Positions 44,829 to 54,560 of a stretch of 64,000 bases of DNA are shown piece after piece. The notes beneath the pieces were generated by a model. That model saw only the letters and a program-made list of their open reading frames with translations. It was not told the DNA's origin and did not search any database. Location of the stretch: NCBI RefSeq assembly GCF_014269225.2, contig NZ_CP077097.1, positions 2,677,001 through 2,741,000 on the forward strand, read 5' to 3'. Positions within the stretch are counted from its first letter, which is position 1, and each line of letters starts with the position of its first letter. Both the position numbers and the translations under genes were made by a program. The DNA is from Pseudomonas anuradhapurensis (GTDB lineage: Bacteria > Pseudomonadota > Gammaproteobacteria > Pseudomonadales > Pseudomonadaceae).

Positions 44829-45779
44829 TCATGCAGCAACTACCCGCCTGGCATCCCTGCGCACCGCTTGCGGCGGCACGCCGAAGCCGCGGATGAATAC
44901 CTCGCGCAGGTGCCGACGGTCCCTGAAGCCAGTCTCCCTGGCGACCACATCGAGGCTGTGCCGGCTCTGCTCGATCAGCAACCGAGCGGCCTCCAGGCGC
45001 AGGCTTTCCACGGCCTTGGCCGGTGATTGCCCGGTTTCGGCGGTGAACACCCGGGTAAACTGACGCGGGCTCAGATGCACTACCCCGGCCAGTTCCTCGA
45101 CGCTCAATGAACGGTTCAGGTGCCTGCGGGCATAATCCAGCGCGGCCTGGATACGGTCCGAGCGTGGCGACAGCGCAAGCAGCTCGGAATGCTGGGATTG
45201 CCCGCCTGAGCGGCGTTGGTGCATGACCAGCTTGTGCGCCACCGATCTGGCTACCTCTGCGCCCAGGTCTTTCTCTACCATACCCAGCGCCATGTCCAGG
45301 GCGGCAGTCATGCCGGCAGAGGTCCAGACCGGCCCATCTACGATGAAAATGCGGTCTTCCTCCACCTCGACCTGCGGATACATTTCACGCAGCTTTTTTG
45401 CATAGGCCCAGTGGGTCGTCGCTCGTCGCCCCTGCAGCACTCCCGCATGGGCCAGGACGAAGGTGCCGGTGCACAGGCCAGCGGTACGCCGGGCGCCTTC
45501 GACAAAAGCGCGCACGCTGGCCAGCACGGCCTCGTCAGGGGCAGTCAAGGGCGTCAGGGTACCGGTGACCATCCAGGTGTCAGCCAGGCCTGGAGCACCC
45601 AAGGGCAGCGTATCGATGTGCATGCCCAGGGAAGAGCGCACGGTGCCGCCGTGAATGGAAAAGTTCTGAATCCTGTAGACCGCTTCGCCCGTGACGATAT
45701 TGGCAAACTCGAACACGGCCTGCGTCGCCAGGGACATGACCTGGAAGCCTTCGGTCATCAAATAGCCGACCCGGTGCAT
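44829..45779 (-). CDS. GlxA-family AraC-type transcriptional regulator
   Basis: A 316-residue regulator with an N-terminal DJ-1/PfpI-like domain (nucleophile-elbow region LCTGTFVLAHAG near residue 100) and a C-terminal AraC double HTH (LSVEELAGVVHLSPRQFTRVF near residue 230, VVARETGFRDRRHLREVF near residue 275). AGGAG lies 8 bases before the ATG at 45779. It is divergent from the SDR gene at 45890, the likely target, with 110 bp between. Confidence 0.92.
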   Translation of the reverse strand: MHRVGYLMTEGFQVMSLATQAVFEFANIVTGEAVYRIQNFSIHGGTVRSSLGMHIDTLPLGAPGLADTWMVTGTLTPLTAPDEAVLASVRAFVEGARRTAGLCTGTFVLAHAGVLQGRRATTHWAYAKKLREMYPQVEVEEDRIFIVDGPVWTSAGMTAALDMALGMVEKDLGAEVARSVAHKLVMHQRRSGGQSQHSELLALSPRSDRIQAALDYARRHLNRSLSVEELAGVVHLSPRQFTRVFTAETGQSPAKAVESLRLEAARLLIEQSRHSLDVVARETGFRDRRHLREVFIRGFGVPPQAVRRDARRVVAA

Positions 45780-45889
45780 CACCAAACTCCTGCTGCAATG
45801 TCCCGAAAGCGTACCATATACGTCGTTTGAGACAAGCGTAAGCCTTGTCATCATGGCTGCACACCGCAACCCACCACTGGAGCATGACC

Positions 45890-46687
45890 ATGACGCAGCA
45901 ATTCAAAGGCACCGCGCTCATCACCGGCGCGTCCACCGGAATCGGTTCGATCTACGCAGAACGCCTGGCCCGTCGCGGCTACGACCTGGTACTGGTGGCG
46001 CGCAACCGGGAGCGCCTGAACGACCTGGCCAGCCGCCTTACCACCGCAACCCGACAGAATGTAGAAGTGTTTCCGGCAGACCTGGCCAATGCGGATGACC
46101 TGGCCAAGGTAGAACGCAAGCTGCGCGAAGACGCCAGTATCAGCCTGCTGGTGAACAACGCCGGCATCGGCACCCATACCAGCCTGCTGGACAGCGATGT
46201 CGAGCGCATGGCCGAAATGATCACCCTCAACGTCACCGCCCTCACCCGCCTGACCTACGCAGCAGTCCCGGGTTTTGTCGCTCGCCGCCAAGGTGCGGTG
46301 ATCAACATTTCGTCGGTGGTGAGCCTCGCCCCCGAGCGGCTCAATGGCGTGTATGGCGGCAGCAAGGCCTATGTCACCGCTTTCAGCCATTCCCTGCACA
46401 GGGAACTTGCCGACCAAGGCATCAGGATCCAGGCGGTACTGCCCGGCGCCACCGCGACCGACTTCTGGCAGATCGGCGGCTTGCCGGTCGAAAACCTGGA
46501 CCCCGCTATCGTGATGTCGGCCGAAGACCTGGTGGACGGCGCCCTGCAGGATTTCGACGCCGGCAAGCTGATCTCCATCCCTTCGCTGCATGACCTCGAG
46601 GCGTTCGAGCGCTACGAAGCCAGCCGTCAGGCCCTGTTCAGCCAGTTGTCCAGCAACCGGCTGGCCCCGCGCTACGCCACCAATTGA
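45890..46687 (+). CDS. SDR family oxidoreductase (classical)
   Basis: A 265-residue NAD(P)-dependent dehydrogenase: TGASTGIGSIYA near residue 13, NNAGIG near residue 88, Ser in NISSVVSLAP near residue 140 and YGGSKAY near residue 155 as the active-site Tyr-Lys. GGAG lies 7 bases before the ATG. It is divergent from the GlxA-type regulator and followed 23 bp later by a second SDR, so the two SDRs form an operon. Confidence 0.92.
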   Translation: MTQQFKGTALITGASTGIGSIYAERLARRGYDLVLVARNRERLNDLASRLTTATRQNVEVFPADLANADDLAKVERKLREDASISLLVNNAGIGTHTSLLDSDVERMAEMITLNVTALTRLTYAAVPGFVARRQGAVINISSVVSLAPERLNGVYGGSKAYVTAFSHSLHRELADQGIRIQAVLPGATATDFWQIGGLPVENLDPAIVMSAEDLVDGALQDFDAGKLISIPSLHDLEAFERYEASRQALFSQLSSNRLAPRYATN

Positions 46688-46710
46688 TCGACCGGACAGG
46701 AAACCCACCC

Positions 46711-47475
46711 ATGAAACTCAGCGCCAACACCATTTTCATTACCGGCGGCACCTCGGGTATCGGTCGTGCCCTGGCCGAGGCATTCCATCAGCGTGGCAAC
46801 CAGGTGATCGTGGCGGGCCGCCGCCAGGCACTGCTGGACGAGATCGCCCAGGCCAACCCCGGTATCGATACCGTGAGGCTCGACATCAACGACCCGCAGC
46901 AGATCAAGCAAGTCGCCCAGGAAGTCATCCGCCGCCACCCTTCGCTGAACGTGATCATCAACAACGCCGGTATCATGCCCTTCGACAACCCGGCATCGGG
47001 CGACTACGACGACGCCCAGGCAGTGAGCCTGCTGCAGACCAATCTGCTCGGCCCGGTGCGTGTCAGCGCTGCTTTCGTAGAGCATCTGAAACGCCAGCCT
47101 GATGCCTACATCATCAATAACAGCTCGGTGCTGGCCTACTTGCCACTGGCGGCCACCGCACTGTATTCGGCGACCAAGGCTGCGCTGCACTCCTATTCCC
47201 TGTCGCAGCGCTTCAGCCTGCGCGACACCAGCGTGAACGTGCTGGAAATCGCCCCGCCTTGGGTCGATACCGACCTGGTCCACAAAAGCGGCGATGAACG
47301 TGCCATGCCGCTCGATGCCTTCATTGAGGAAACCCTGGTCAAGCTCGAGAGTGCAACAACCGAGGTGCTGGTGGACCGAGTGGTCGCGCTGCGCGCCAAC
47401 CAGGGGATCAACGAGCACGCGCTGATCGACCAGTTCAACCAGGCGTTGGTCGACAACCCGATCCCGGTTGCCTGA
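46711..47475 (+). CDS. SDR family oxidoreductase (DltE-like)
   Basis: A 254-residue SDR with cofactor motif TGGTSGIGRA near residue 12, NNAGIMP near residue 85, INNSSVLAYLP near residue 135 and YSATKAALHSY near residue 152. It resembles DltE-type reductases. It is the second gene of the SDR pair. Its cluster with the GlxA regulator is common in proteobacteria, but the substrates are unknown. Confidence 0.9.
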   Translation: MKLSANTIFITGGTSGIGRALAEAFHQRGNQVIVAGRRQALLDEIAQANPGIDTVRLDINDPQQIKQVAQEVIRRHPSLNVIINNAGIMPFDNPASGDYDDAQAVSLLQTNLLGPVRVSAAFVEHLKRQPDAYIINNSSVLAYLPLAATALYSATKAALHSYSLSQRFSLRDTSVNVLEIAPPWVDTDLVHKSGDERAMPLDAFIEETLVKLESATTEVLVDRVVALRANQGINEHALIDQFNQALVDNPIPVA

Positions 47476-47709
47476 ACTGGCCCCGCAGGCCACCCGCCCC
47501 CATTCACGGCCAGGCCGTCACCAGGCCGAACGGAATGACGCGCCATACGCACTGGGTGGCAACCGGCTGGCACCATCCGCTCTCAACCGGGAGCGGAAGG
47601 TCCCGGCCTGCGGTTGGCTTCGGTAAAGCCCACGTTTCTGCGACTCAGGTAATACCAACTCGACAGTCGGCGATACGGGCCTGGTTGGACCAGAACCGTG
47701 CGAGCACAT

Positions 47710-48129
47710 CTACATCCGCCTGCGCACCTGCAGCCACTCGAACACAGCCATGCCGCCCAGCATCGCTGCCACGAACAGCCACGCCTGCCAGTACCCTCCC
47801 GGCAGCAACACCAACGCAGGCCCCGGGCACATGCCGGCAAGCCCCCAGCCTATGCCGAACACCAGGCTGCCACCAACAAGACGACGATCCACGTCACGTC
47901 GGTCAGGCAGCTGCATCGGCCCACCCAGCAATGCCGTCGAATGCCCGCGCGCCCAGCGCATCGGCAACCATGCCGCAGCAATAGCGCCGATCATCACCAG
48001 CGCCAGCGAAGGGTCCCACTGCCCGGCGATGTCGAGGAAAGCAAGGACCTTGGCCGGGTTGGCCATCCCGGCCAGCAGCAACCCTACGCCGAACAGCAGC
48101 CCGGCGATAAACCCACTGAGAGCACGCAT
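47710..48129 (-). CDS. YeeE/YedE family half-transporter
   Basis: A 139-residue integral membrane protein with four hydrophobic segments, resembling the C-terminal half of YeeE/YedE-type sulfur-compound transporters ([14 protein letters not shown] near residue 18, [17 protein letters not shown] near residue 90). Cys in the last motif is conserved in thiosulfate transporters. It is preceded by the companion half-gene with 1 bp between them. Confidence 0.87.
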   Translation of the reverse strand: MRALSGFIAGLLFGVGLLLAGMANPAKVLAFLDIAGQWDPSLALVMIGAIAAAWLPMRWARGHSTALLGGPMQLPDRRDVDRRLVGGSLVFGIGWGLAGMCPGPALVLLPGGYWQAWLFVAAMLGGMAVFEWLQVRRRM

Positions 48130-48130
48130 G

Positions 48131-48565
48131 TCAGGCCCCTTGTACGAGGTGTCGGACGACATACACCGTGGCGAAACCACTGGCCATGAAGCACAGCGTT
48201 GCCACGGCTGAACGGGGAGACAGCCGCGACAGGCCACAGACACCATGGCCGCTGGTACAGCCGCTGCCGTAGCGCGTGCCAAGCCCGACCAGCAGCCCAG
48301 CCACCACGAGCGTGCCGGCTGCCGCGGTGAATCGGGGGACAGGCACTGTGGCGAACATCCCCCACAGCAGCGGTGCAGCCAGCAACCCCAGAACAAAGGC
48401 CAGCTTCTCGCCGCGCCCTTGCCCACCTTGCAACAATGAACCGAGCAAACCGCTGATCCCGGCGATACGGCCGTTCAGCACTGCGAACAGGCCTGCGCCG
48501 AGCCCGATCAACACACCACCGGCCAGCGCGGACCATGGTGTGAACGCCAGCGAATCAATTGCCAT
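48131..48565 (-). CDS. YeeE/YedE family half-transporter (companion)
   Basis: A 144-residue integral membrane protein similar to the N-terminal half of YeeE ([22 protein letters not shown] near residue 20, [23 protein letters not shown] near residue 95). The Cys-rich GC.SGHG.CG motif is the conserved thiosulfate or sulfide path in YeeE. It overlaps nearly with the second half (stop at 48131, next ATG at 48129) and the two should form one channel. Confidence 0.88.
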   Translation of the reverse strand: MAIDSLAFTPWSALAGGVLIGLGAGLFAVLNGRIAGISGLLGSLLQGGQGRGEKLAFVLGLLAAPLLWGMFATVPVPRFTAAAGTLVVAGLLVGLGTRYGSGCTSGHGVCGLSRLSPRSAVATLCFMASGFATVYVVRHLVQGA

Positions 48566-48599
48566 CGTATTTCTCCCTGCAACAGAAATGGGGCCAAGA

Positions 48600-49220
48600 T
48601 CAGGCGAGACGATTGATGCAGGCGGTGATCTCGGCCACGATCTGCCGCGTTGCCTGCTCGATCGGCCCTTCATTACGGCACAGTACCCAGCCATGCTCCA
48701 CAACCGCACGTTCGAACGCCTCGGTACAAGCCACCTGCTCGTCCAGGCGGTGCATTACCGTACTGCCCAACCCTCGCGTGCGAGCCGCCGCCCGTGCCCA
48801 TGAGGTAGCAGCGGCGGTGACAACCCCGACATGCAAGTCCGGCACACGCACACTTCGTGCGATGTTCAGCCGTAGGATCTCGTCGAACGGTACTGTGCGG
48901 CGGAATGCGGCGTCCGAGGGATACCAGCGATCAATCAGAATGATGCTGCCCGGTGGTTGCGCCGGCAGCACCTGCCGGGAAATCCAGGCACGGCTTTCGG
49001 CAAGGCGCTCGCACACGCTCAACTCCAGGTCCCGGCGGGGATGCCTGGCCAGCTGGTTGACGAGGGCCATGGTTTCTCTCCGGCAGGGGTCGTTTTTCTT
49101 CTCGCTAAGCCGGATGACGGTTTGATTGGCTGCCCTCAAGGCTCTGGTAACGGCCTCAAGCAGCGTGGTCTTGCCGGTACCCTTGGGCCCATCGAGGGAA
49201 ACAAACAGCGGGCGGGTCAT
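48600..49220 (-). CDS. Thymidylate-kinase-like P-loop NTPase
   Basis: A 206-residue P-loop protein with Walker A DGPKGTGKTT near residue 9 and the dTMP-kinase-type DRWYPSDAAFR near residue 95. It lacks clear similarity to housekeeping Tmk in the lid region, so a different nucleotide kinase role is possible. It stands alone; its ATG lies about 190 bp from the acetolactate-synthase stop. Confidence 0.75.
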   Translation of the reverse strand: MTRPLFVSLDGPKGTGKTTLLEAVTRALRAANQTVIRLSEKKNDPCRRETMALVNQLARHPRRDLELSVCERLAESRAWISRQVLPAQPPGSIILIDRWYPSDAAFRRTVPFDEILRLNIARSVRVPDLHVGVVTAAATSWARAAARTRGLGSTVMHRLDEQVACTEAFERAVVEHGWVLCRNEGPIEQATRQIVAEITACINRLA

Positions 49221-49411
49221 TGCTCGATACCAGTCGGTTCAGGCGCAGGATGAGACCATTGATCGAGGCATGGCTGCAAGGCTCCCCTGCTCTCTCAGAG
49301 CGTAGGATACTCCGGCATCGGTGCAAGGGTTTGAACAGGGCGAGGGAATAGCGGGTTTACAAGGCAGGGGGAACGGCGCCAGTGTCGAGTTGGCGCCGCT
49401 CCTGTCAGGCG

Positions 49412-51055
49412 TTACACCGCCAGCGCGCGTTCACGCAGCTCGCTGTTGAGGATGCGGTCGTTCTCGCTGTAATCGACCGGGCAGTCGATCACGTGTACGC
49501 CCGGGGTCTTGATGCAGTGCTCGAGCAGCGGCAGCAGGCCGTCGGCGCTTTCCACGCGGTGGCCGTTGGCACCATAGGCTTCGGCGTACTTGACGAAGTC
49601 CGGGTTGCCATAGTCCAGGCCGAAATCGGTGAAGCCCATGTTGGCCTGCTTCCAGCGGATCATGCCGTAGCCGTCGTCACGCAGGATCACCACGGTGATG
49701 TGCATCCCTAAGCGTACTGCAGTTTCCAGCTCCTGGCTGTTCATCATGAAGCCGCCGTCACCGCACACCGAAATCACCGGGCGGTCCGGGTGCACCAGGT
49801 GCGCCGCCATCGCTGATGGCAGGCCGGCGCCCATGGTCGCCAGGGCGTTGTCCAGCAGCACGGTATTGGGCTTGTGCGCCTTGTAGTTGCGGGCGAACCA
49901 GATCTTGTAGATTCCGTTGTCCAGGGCCACGATGCCTTCGGACGGCAGCACGCGACGGATGTCGGCCACCAGGCGCTGCGGGTAGACCGGGAAGCGGTTG
50001 TCGTCGGCGCCTTCGGCAATCTGCGCTTCGTTGGCTTCACGGATGGCCATCAGGCGGGTGAAGTCCCAGTGCGAGGTGTCGCTCAGCGCTTCGCCGATCT
50101 GCCAGACGGCGTTGGCGATGTCACCGATCACTTCCACCTGCGGGAAGTACACGGCATCCACTTCAGCGGAGCGGAAGTTGATGTGGATGACCTCGGTGCC
50201 GCCACGGACCATGAAGAATGGCGGCTTCTCGATCACGTCGTGGCCGATGTTGACGATCAGGTCGGCCGCTTCGATCGCACGGTGGACGAAGTCACCGGAC
50301 GACAGCGCAGCGTTGCCGAGGAAGCGCGGGTGGCGTTCGTCGACCACACCTTTACCCATCTGGGTGGTGATGAACGGAATACCGGTCTTGTCGATCAACT
50401 GCTTGAGGACCTTGGCGGTCATCTTGCGGTTGGCGCCGGCACCGATCACCAGGATCGGGTTGCGCGCGTTCTGCAGCTTCTGCACGGCAGCCTCGATGGC
50501 CACGTGCTCGGCCAGCGGGCGGCGGTGCAGGCTTGGCGGAATCGGCAGTGCGTCGGTCTGCTCGGCGGCGATGTCTTCCGGCAGTTCCAGGTGGACTGCA
50601 CCCGGCTTTTCTTCTTCAGCCAGGCGGAAGGCTTCGCGCATGCGGGCCGGGATGTTGTCGGCCGAGGCGAACTGGTGGGTGTACTTGGTGATGGGGTCCA
50701 TCATGCCGCACACGTCGATGATCTGGAAACGACCCTGCTTGGACTTCTTGATCGGCTTCTGGCCGGTGATCATCATCATCGGCATGCCGCCCAGGTAGGC
50801 ATAGGCGCTGGCGGTAACCAGGTTGGTGGCGCCGGGGCCGAGGGTGGACAGGCTGACGCCGGTCTTGCCGGTCAGGCGACCGTAGGTGGCAGCCATGAAA
50901 CCTGCGGACTGCTCGTGACGGGTAAGTACCAGTTTGATCTTCGACTTGCGCAGGGATTCCAGCAAATCGAGGTTTTCCTCACCTGGAATGCCGAATACAT
51001 ACTCGACACCTTCGTTTTCCAGGCATTGCACAACGACATCGGCGGCCTTGGCCAT
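49412..51055 (-). CDS. Acetolactate synthase, catabolic type
   Basis: A 547-residue ThDP-dependent enzyme that joins two pyruvates to 2-acetolactate. The ThDP glutamate lies in RHEQSAGFMA near residue 47, and the ThDP-Mg motif is CGDGGFMMN near residue 440. It has the single-subunit layout of catabolic AlsS-type enzymes and no small regulatory subunit gene follows. No acetolactate decarboxylase gene is beside it, so acetoin formation would rely on spontaneous decarboxylation or distant genes. It is divergent from a LysR regulator with 185 bp between. Confidence 0.9.
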   Translation of the reverse strand: MAKAADVVVQCLENEGVEYVFGIPGEENLDLLESLRKSKIKLVLTRHEQSAGFMAATYGRLTGKTGVSLSTLGPGATNLVTASAYAYLGGMPMMMITGQKPIKKSKQGRFQIIDVCGMMDPITKYTHQFASADNIPARMREAFRLAEEEKPGAVHLELPEDIAAEQTDALPIPPSLHRRPLAEHVAIEAAVQKLQNARNPILVIGAGANRKMTAKVLKQLIDKTGIPFITTQMGKGVVDERHPRFLGNAALSSGDFVHRAIEAADLIVNIGHDVIEKPPFFMVRGGTEVIHINFRSAEVDAVYFPQVEVIGDIANAVWQIGEALSDTSHWDFTRLMAIREANEAQIAEGADDNRFPVYPQRLVADIRRVLPSEGIVALDNGIYKIWFARNYKAHKPNTVLLDNALATMGAGLPSAMAAHLVHPDRPVISVCGDGGFMMNSQELETAVRLGMHITVVILRDDGYGMIRWKQANMGFTDFGLDYGNPDFVKYAEAYGANGHRVESADGLLPLLEHCIKTPGVHVIDCPVDYSENDRILNSELRERALAV

Positions 51056-51240
51056 TTAGGGTACTACCTCAAAATCTTCGTGGGATTGCAGATTTATCAA
51101 GCTGCGTGACTGAGATGTTGCAGGATGTCTCAGTGGCGCGCATCGTAGGCCCTCTGGTTAATAATAATAAATATATTGTTATGATGCCTGACATCACAGT
51201 CCGTTATGAATGCAACTCCTCTGATTGGTAGTCCCCCACA

Positions 51241-52122
51241 ATGAATCTCAAGGCATTGCGTTGCTGCGTCGAAATCGTTCGCCAGGGCAGCTTCACCAAG
51301 GCCGCGCAGCACCTGCACATCGCCCAGCCGGCGCTGAGCATGGCCGTTACCCGCCTGGAAGAAGAATTGGGCGTGACCCTGTTCAACCGCACAACCCGCA
51401 AAGTCATTCTCACCGCCGAGGGCGAACGGTTCCTGCCACGGATTGCCTCGGCCTTGCGCGAAATGGACGTGGCCCGACAAGAACTGCGCGACATGGCCGA
51501 CCTCAAACGCGGCGAAGTCCGCCTGGGTATCCCGCCAATGTTCGGCCTGCACTATGTACCCGGGTTGATGAACGCCTTCCGCCGGTTGTACCCGGGCATC
51601 GCCATGACCGTATTCGAAGGCAGCGCCGAGGACATTGGCCAGCGCCTGGAACAACGGGAAATCGACCTGGCGCTGCTGGAGTCCAGGCGCGTGCCGCCCG
51701 ACAAGGAATCGATCCTGCTGGGCAGCGACGAGATGCTGGCGTGCATGCACCCTGATCACCCGTATGCCGACAAGGCCTTCCTCACCGCCGAGGATCTGCG
51801 CAATACCGATATGGTGGTGTTCGACCGCACCTTCGTGCAGCGCCACCTGCTGGACGCGTTCTTCGCTGAACACGGCATCACGTACCAGGTGGCACTGCAG
51901 AGCAACTTCGTCTCGCTGGTGGTGCAGGCCGCACTGGACAACATGGGTGTGGCCACCCTGCTGCGCTCGGTGCAGCAGCGCACGCCAGGCATCGTCGGCG
52001 TGCCGTTCCGGCCAGCGCAGCTGATGAGCTTCCGCTTGTGCTGGCGCTCGGGGGAATACCTGTCGCTGGCCAGCAAGCGCTTCATCGACTTTGCCGCGCA
52101 AACCCATTACCTCGAGCGCTGA
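51241..52122 (+). CDS. LysR-family transcriptional regulator
   Basis: A 293-residue LysR protein: winged HTH at residues about 1-60 (FTKAAQHLHIAQPALSMAVTRLEEELG), effector domain beyond (LGIPPMFGLHYVPGLM near residue 98). Likely controls the divergent acetolactate synthase gene. The AT-rich region around 51156-51190 between the two genes probably contains the shared promoter and binding sites, but I could not assign a T-N11-A box confidently. Confidence 0.92.
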   Translation: MNLKALRCCVEIVRQGSFTKAAQHLHIAQPALSMAVTRLEEELGVTLFNRTTRKVILTAEGERFLPRIASALREMDVARQELRDMADLKRGEVRLGIPPMFGLHYVPGLMNAFRRLYPGIAMTVFEGSAEDIGQRLEQREIDLALLESRRVPPDKESILLGSDEMLACMHPDHPYADKAFLTAEDLRNTDMVVFDRTFVQRHLLDAFFAEHGITYQVALQSNFVSLVVQAALDNMGVATLLRSVQQRTPGIVGVPFRPAQLMSFRLCWRSGEYLSLASKRFIDFAAQTHYLER

Positions 52123-52244
52123 GGCCGGCCCGGCCCTTGCGCGGCTCAAGTCAGTGGCAAGCCGCGCATTTCATCGACGTTGCCGCCCTGAATTGACTAT
52201 GATCCCCGACTTGAACGTTTCAGCATGTTTCAACAAGGATTCAG

Positions 52245-53429
52245 ATGTCAGTTCAGGAATCAGCGCCTCTCCCGCACAAAAGTACCGTCGTGAAAATGGA
52301 AGCCTCCATGGCGCTGGGCAGCTTTGCCATCGGCACCGGCGAGTTCGCCATCATGGGCCTGATGCCGGACATCGCCAGCAACCTGCAGCTGAGTGAGCCC
52401 CAGGTAGGCCACGCTATCAGCGCCTATGCATTGGGGGTAGTGGTCGGCGCCCCGACACTGGCCATTCTCGGTGCCCGGCTGCTACGCAAGCACATGTTGC
52501 TGTTATTGATGGCACTGTATGCCCTCGGCAACTTGGCGACCGCCTTCGCCCCCTCGTTCGGCGGCCTGGTCGCTTTCCGCTTCATCAGTGGCCTGCCCCA
52601 TGGTGCCTATTTCGGTATCGCGGCGGTGGTTGCCTCGAGCATGGTGGCGAACAACCAACGGGCCGGGGCTGTGGCACGGGTAATGCTGGGGCTGACGTTG
52701 GCCATGCTGCTCGGCAACCCGGTCGCCACGTTACTGGGCCAGTATTTCGGCTGGCGTTCGGCATTCGTGCTGGTGGGCATTATCGCCCTGTGCACCCTGG
52801 CGCTGGTCTGGCGTTTCGTGCCCCAGCGCCACGATGAAGTGCGCAGCGACCCGCGCAAGGAACTGCAAGCCTTTACCCTGCCGCAGGTATGGATGGCGCT
52901 GGCCATCGCCGCGATCGGCTTTGCCGGTATGTTCTGCGTGTTCAGCTACCTGGCGCCGACCATGTTGCAGGTGACCCGGGTGTCGCCGCAGTGGATTCCG
53001 TTCGGCCTGGCTGCGTTCGGCGTAGGCGGCATCGTCGGCAACCTGGCTGGCGGCAAGCTGTTCGATCGCCTGCAGTTCCGCGCCGTGGGTCTGGTGCTTA
53101 TGTGGTCGATGGCCGTGTTGCTGTTCTTCACCTTCGCTGCCCAGGCACTGTGGAGCCTGCTGCTCGGCATTGGCCTGGTCGGGACCATGATTGCCTTGGC
53201 AGCACCGCTGCAGATCCGCCTGATGGACATCGCTCATCAAGCGCCGAGCCTCGCGGCAGCATCGAACCATGCGGCCTTCAACCTGGCCAATGCCCTTGGG
53301 CCATGGTTGGGTGGCATGGCGATCAGCGCCGGCATGGGCTGGACCAGCACCGGCTACATCGGCGCGGCGGCCGCCTTGGTCGGCCTGCTGATCTACCTGG
53401 CGGCGCGGCGGATGAAAGGCGGGCATTAA
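52245..53429 (+). CDS. MFS transporter (AraJ/Bcr-like efflux family)
   Basis: A 394-residue inner-membrane carrier with 12 transmembrane segments. Motifs include GTGEFAIMGLMPDIA near residue 30, GARLLRKH near residue 80 and RFISGLPHGAYFG near residue 115, as in the DHA1 drug/sugar exporter group (AraJ/YdhP). AAGGA lies about 6 bases before the ATG. No adjacent regulator on this strand; substrate unknown. Confidence 0.9.
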   Translation: MSVQESAPLPHKSTVVKMEASMALGSFAIGTGEFAIMGLMPDIASNLQLSEPQVGHAISAYALGVVVGAPTLAILGARLLRKHMLLLLMALYALGNLATAFAPSFGGLVAFRFISGLPHGAYFGIAAVVASSMVANNQRAGAVARVMLGLTLAMLLGNPVATLLGQYFGWRSAFVLVGIIALCTLALVWRFVPQRHDEVRSDPRKELQAFTLPQVWMALAIAAIGFAGMFCVFSYLAPTMLQVTRVSPQWIPFGLAAFGVGGIVGNLAGGKLFDRLQFRAVGLVLMWSMAVLLFFTFAAQALWSLLLGIGLVGTMIALAAPLQIRLMDIAHQAPSLAAASNHAAFNLANALGPWLGGMAISAGMGWTSTGYIGAAAALVGLLIYLAARRMKGGH

Positions 53430-53498
53430 GTTCAGCGGGCTGGTCAGCCTCGGCGAAACCATTACAATGCCAGCCCCTCCCTGAAATATGTTTTCCCC

Positions 53499-54464
53499 AT
53501 GAAATCAATGCTTTACGCCATAACCTTACTGTTTTCCTTCAACCTTCCTGCGCTGGCCAATCCGCCAGCGACCTTCACCGAAGCCAAGGTAGTGGCCAAG
53601 CAGAAGGTCTACATGGACCAGGCCAGCAGCGCCATGGGCGAGCTGTACTGCGGCTGCAAGTGGACCTGGGTGGGCAAGTCCGGCGGGCGTATCGATACCG
53701 CCTCATGCGGCTACCAGGCACGCAAGCAGCAATATCGCGCCGAACGCACCGAGTGGGAGCACATCGTGCCCGCCTACACCTTCGGCAACCAGCGCCAATG
53801 CTGGAAGAATGGCGGCCGCGAACACTGCGTGGACGACGACCCGGTGTTTCGCGCCATGGAAGCCGACCTGTTCAACCTGTACCCGGCGGTGGGCGAGGTC
53901 AACGGTGACCGCAGCAACTTCAACTACGCCATGGTCAATGGCAATGCCGGGCAATACGGGCAGTGCAGCACCAAGGTCGATTTCGTGCAGCGTGCTGCCG
54001 AGCCACGGGACGAAGTCAAGGGGCTGGTCGCGCGCACGACGTTCTACATGTACGACCGCTACAAGCTGAACCTGTCGCGCCAGCAGCAACAGGTGCTGAT
54101 GGCCTGGGACAGGCAATACCCGGTGTCGGCCTGGGAAAAAGAGCGCGATCGCCGCATTGCTGCGATCATGGGGCACAGCAACCCGTTCGTGACCGGGGAG
54201 CGCAAATGGACAGCCGACTACAAGCCGGTGGGTAGCGGCGTGGTGCAGGCGGTAACGGCCAAGCCCGCCAAGGCCGAAGCCAAGCCGAGCCTGGCCAGCG
54301 GCGGGTCGCTGGGGCCAGTGCTTGGCAACCGCAACAGCCACGTTTATCACCTGGCCAACGGCTGCCCGGGGTATGCCCAGGTTACGGCGAAGAACCAGGT
54401 CACGTTCGCTACCGAGGGTGAGGCGCAGGCGGCTGGTTATCACAAGGCGGGCAACTGCCGGTAA
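53499..54464 (+). CDS. Secreted endonuclease I (EndA/Dns family) with C-terminal extension
   Basis: A 321-residue nuclease with signal peptide (cleavage after PALA near residue 20). The endonuclease I core has WEHIVPAYTFGNQRQC near residue 86, FNLYPAVGEVNGDRSNFNY near residue 125 and QNGPSP-like contacts further on; HNH-like His and Asn are kept. A domain of about 50 residues is added at the C-terminus (VYHLANGCPGY...AGYHKAGNC), similar to a Cys-containing tail also found on bacterial staphylococcal-type nucleases. Confidence 0.9.
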   Translation: MKSMLYAITLLFSFNLPALANPPATFTEAKVVAKQKVYMDQASSAMGELYCGCKWTWVGKSGGRIDTASCGYQARKQQYRAERTEWEHIVPAYTFGNQRQCWKNGGREHCVDDDPVFRAMEADLFNLYPAVGEVNGDRSNFNYAMVNGNAGQYGQCSTKVDFVQRAAEPRDEVKGLVARTTFYMYDRYKLNLSRQQQQVLMAWDRQYPVSAWEKERDRRIAAIMGHSNPFVTGERKWTADYKPVGSGVVQAVTAKPAKAEAKPSLASGGSLGPVLGNRNSHVYHLANGCPGYAQVTAKNQVTFATEGEAQAAGYHKAGNCR

Positions 54465-54536
54465 GCCAGCCCCCACTTCGAGCGCGCTCCACTCGAGGCC
54501 GGTGCGGTACCTGTGGGAGCCTGGCTTGCTGGCGAT

Positions 54537-54553
54537 GGGCCGCATGGCGGCCC
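54537..54553. terminator. Hairpin between endonuclease and kguD
   Basis: A 7-base perfect stem (GGGCCGC / GCGGCCC) with a 3-base loop sits between two convergent stops, next to half a REP sequence (GTGGGAGCCTGG). A modest bidirectional terminator. Confidence 0.5.
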
Positions 54554-54560
54554 GTTGCGC

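Noticed and set aside
47476..47709. A possible small gene between the DltE-like SDR and the YeeE half-gene
   Set aside because: Frames here lack ribosome-binding sites and have biased, non-protein-like composition.
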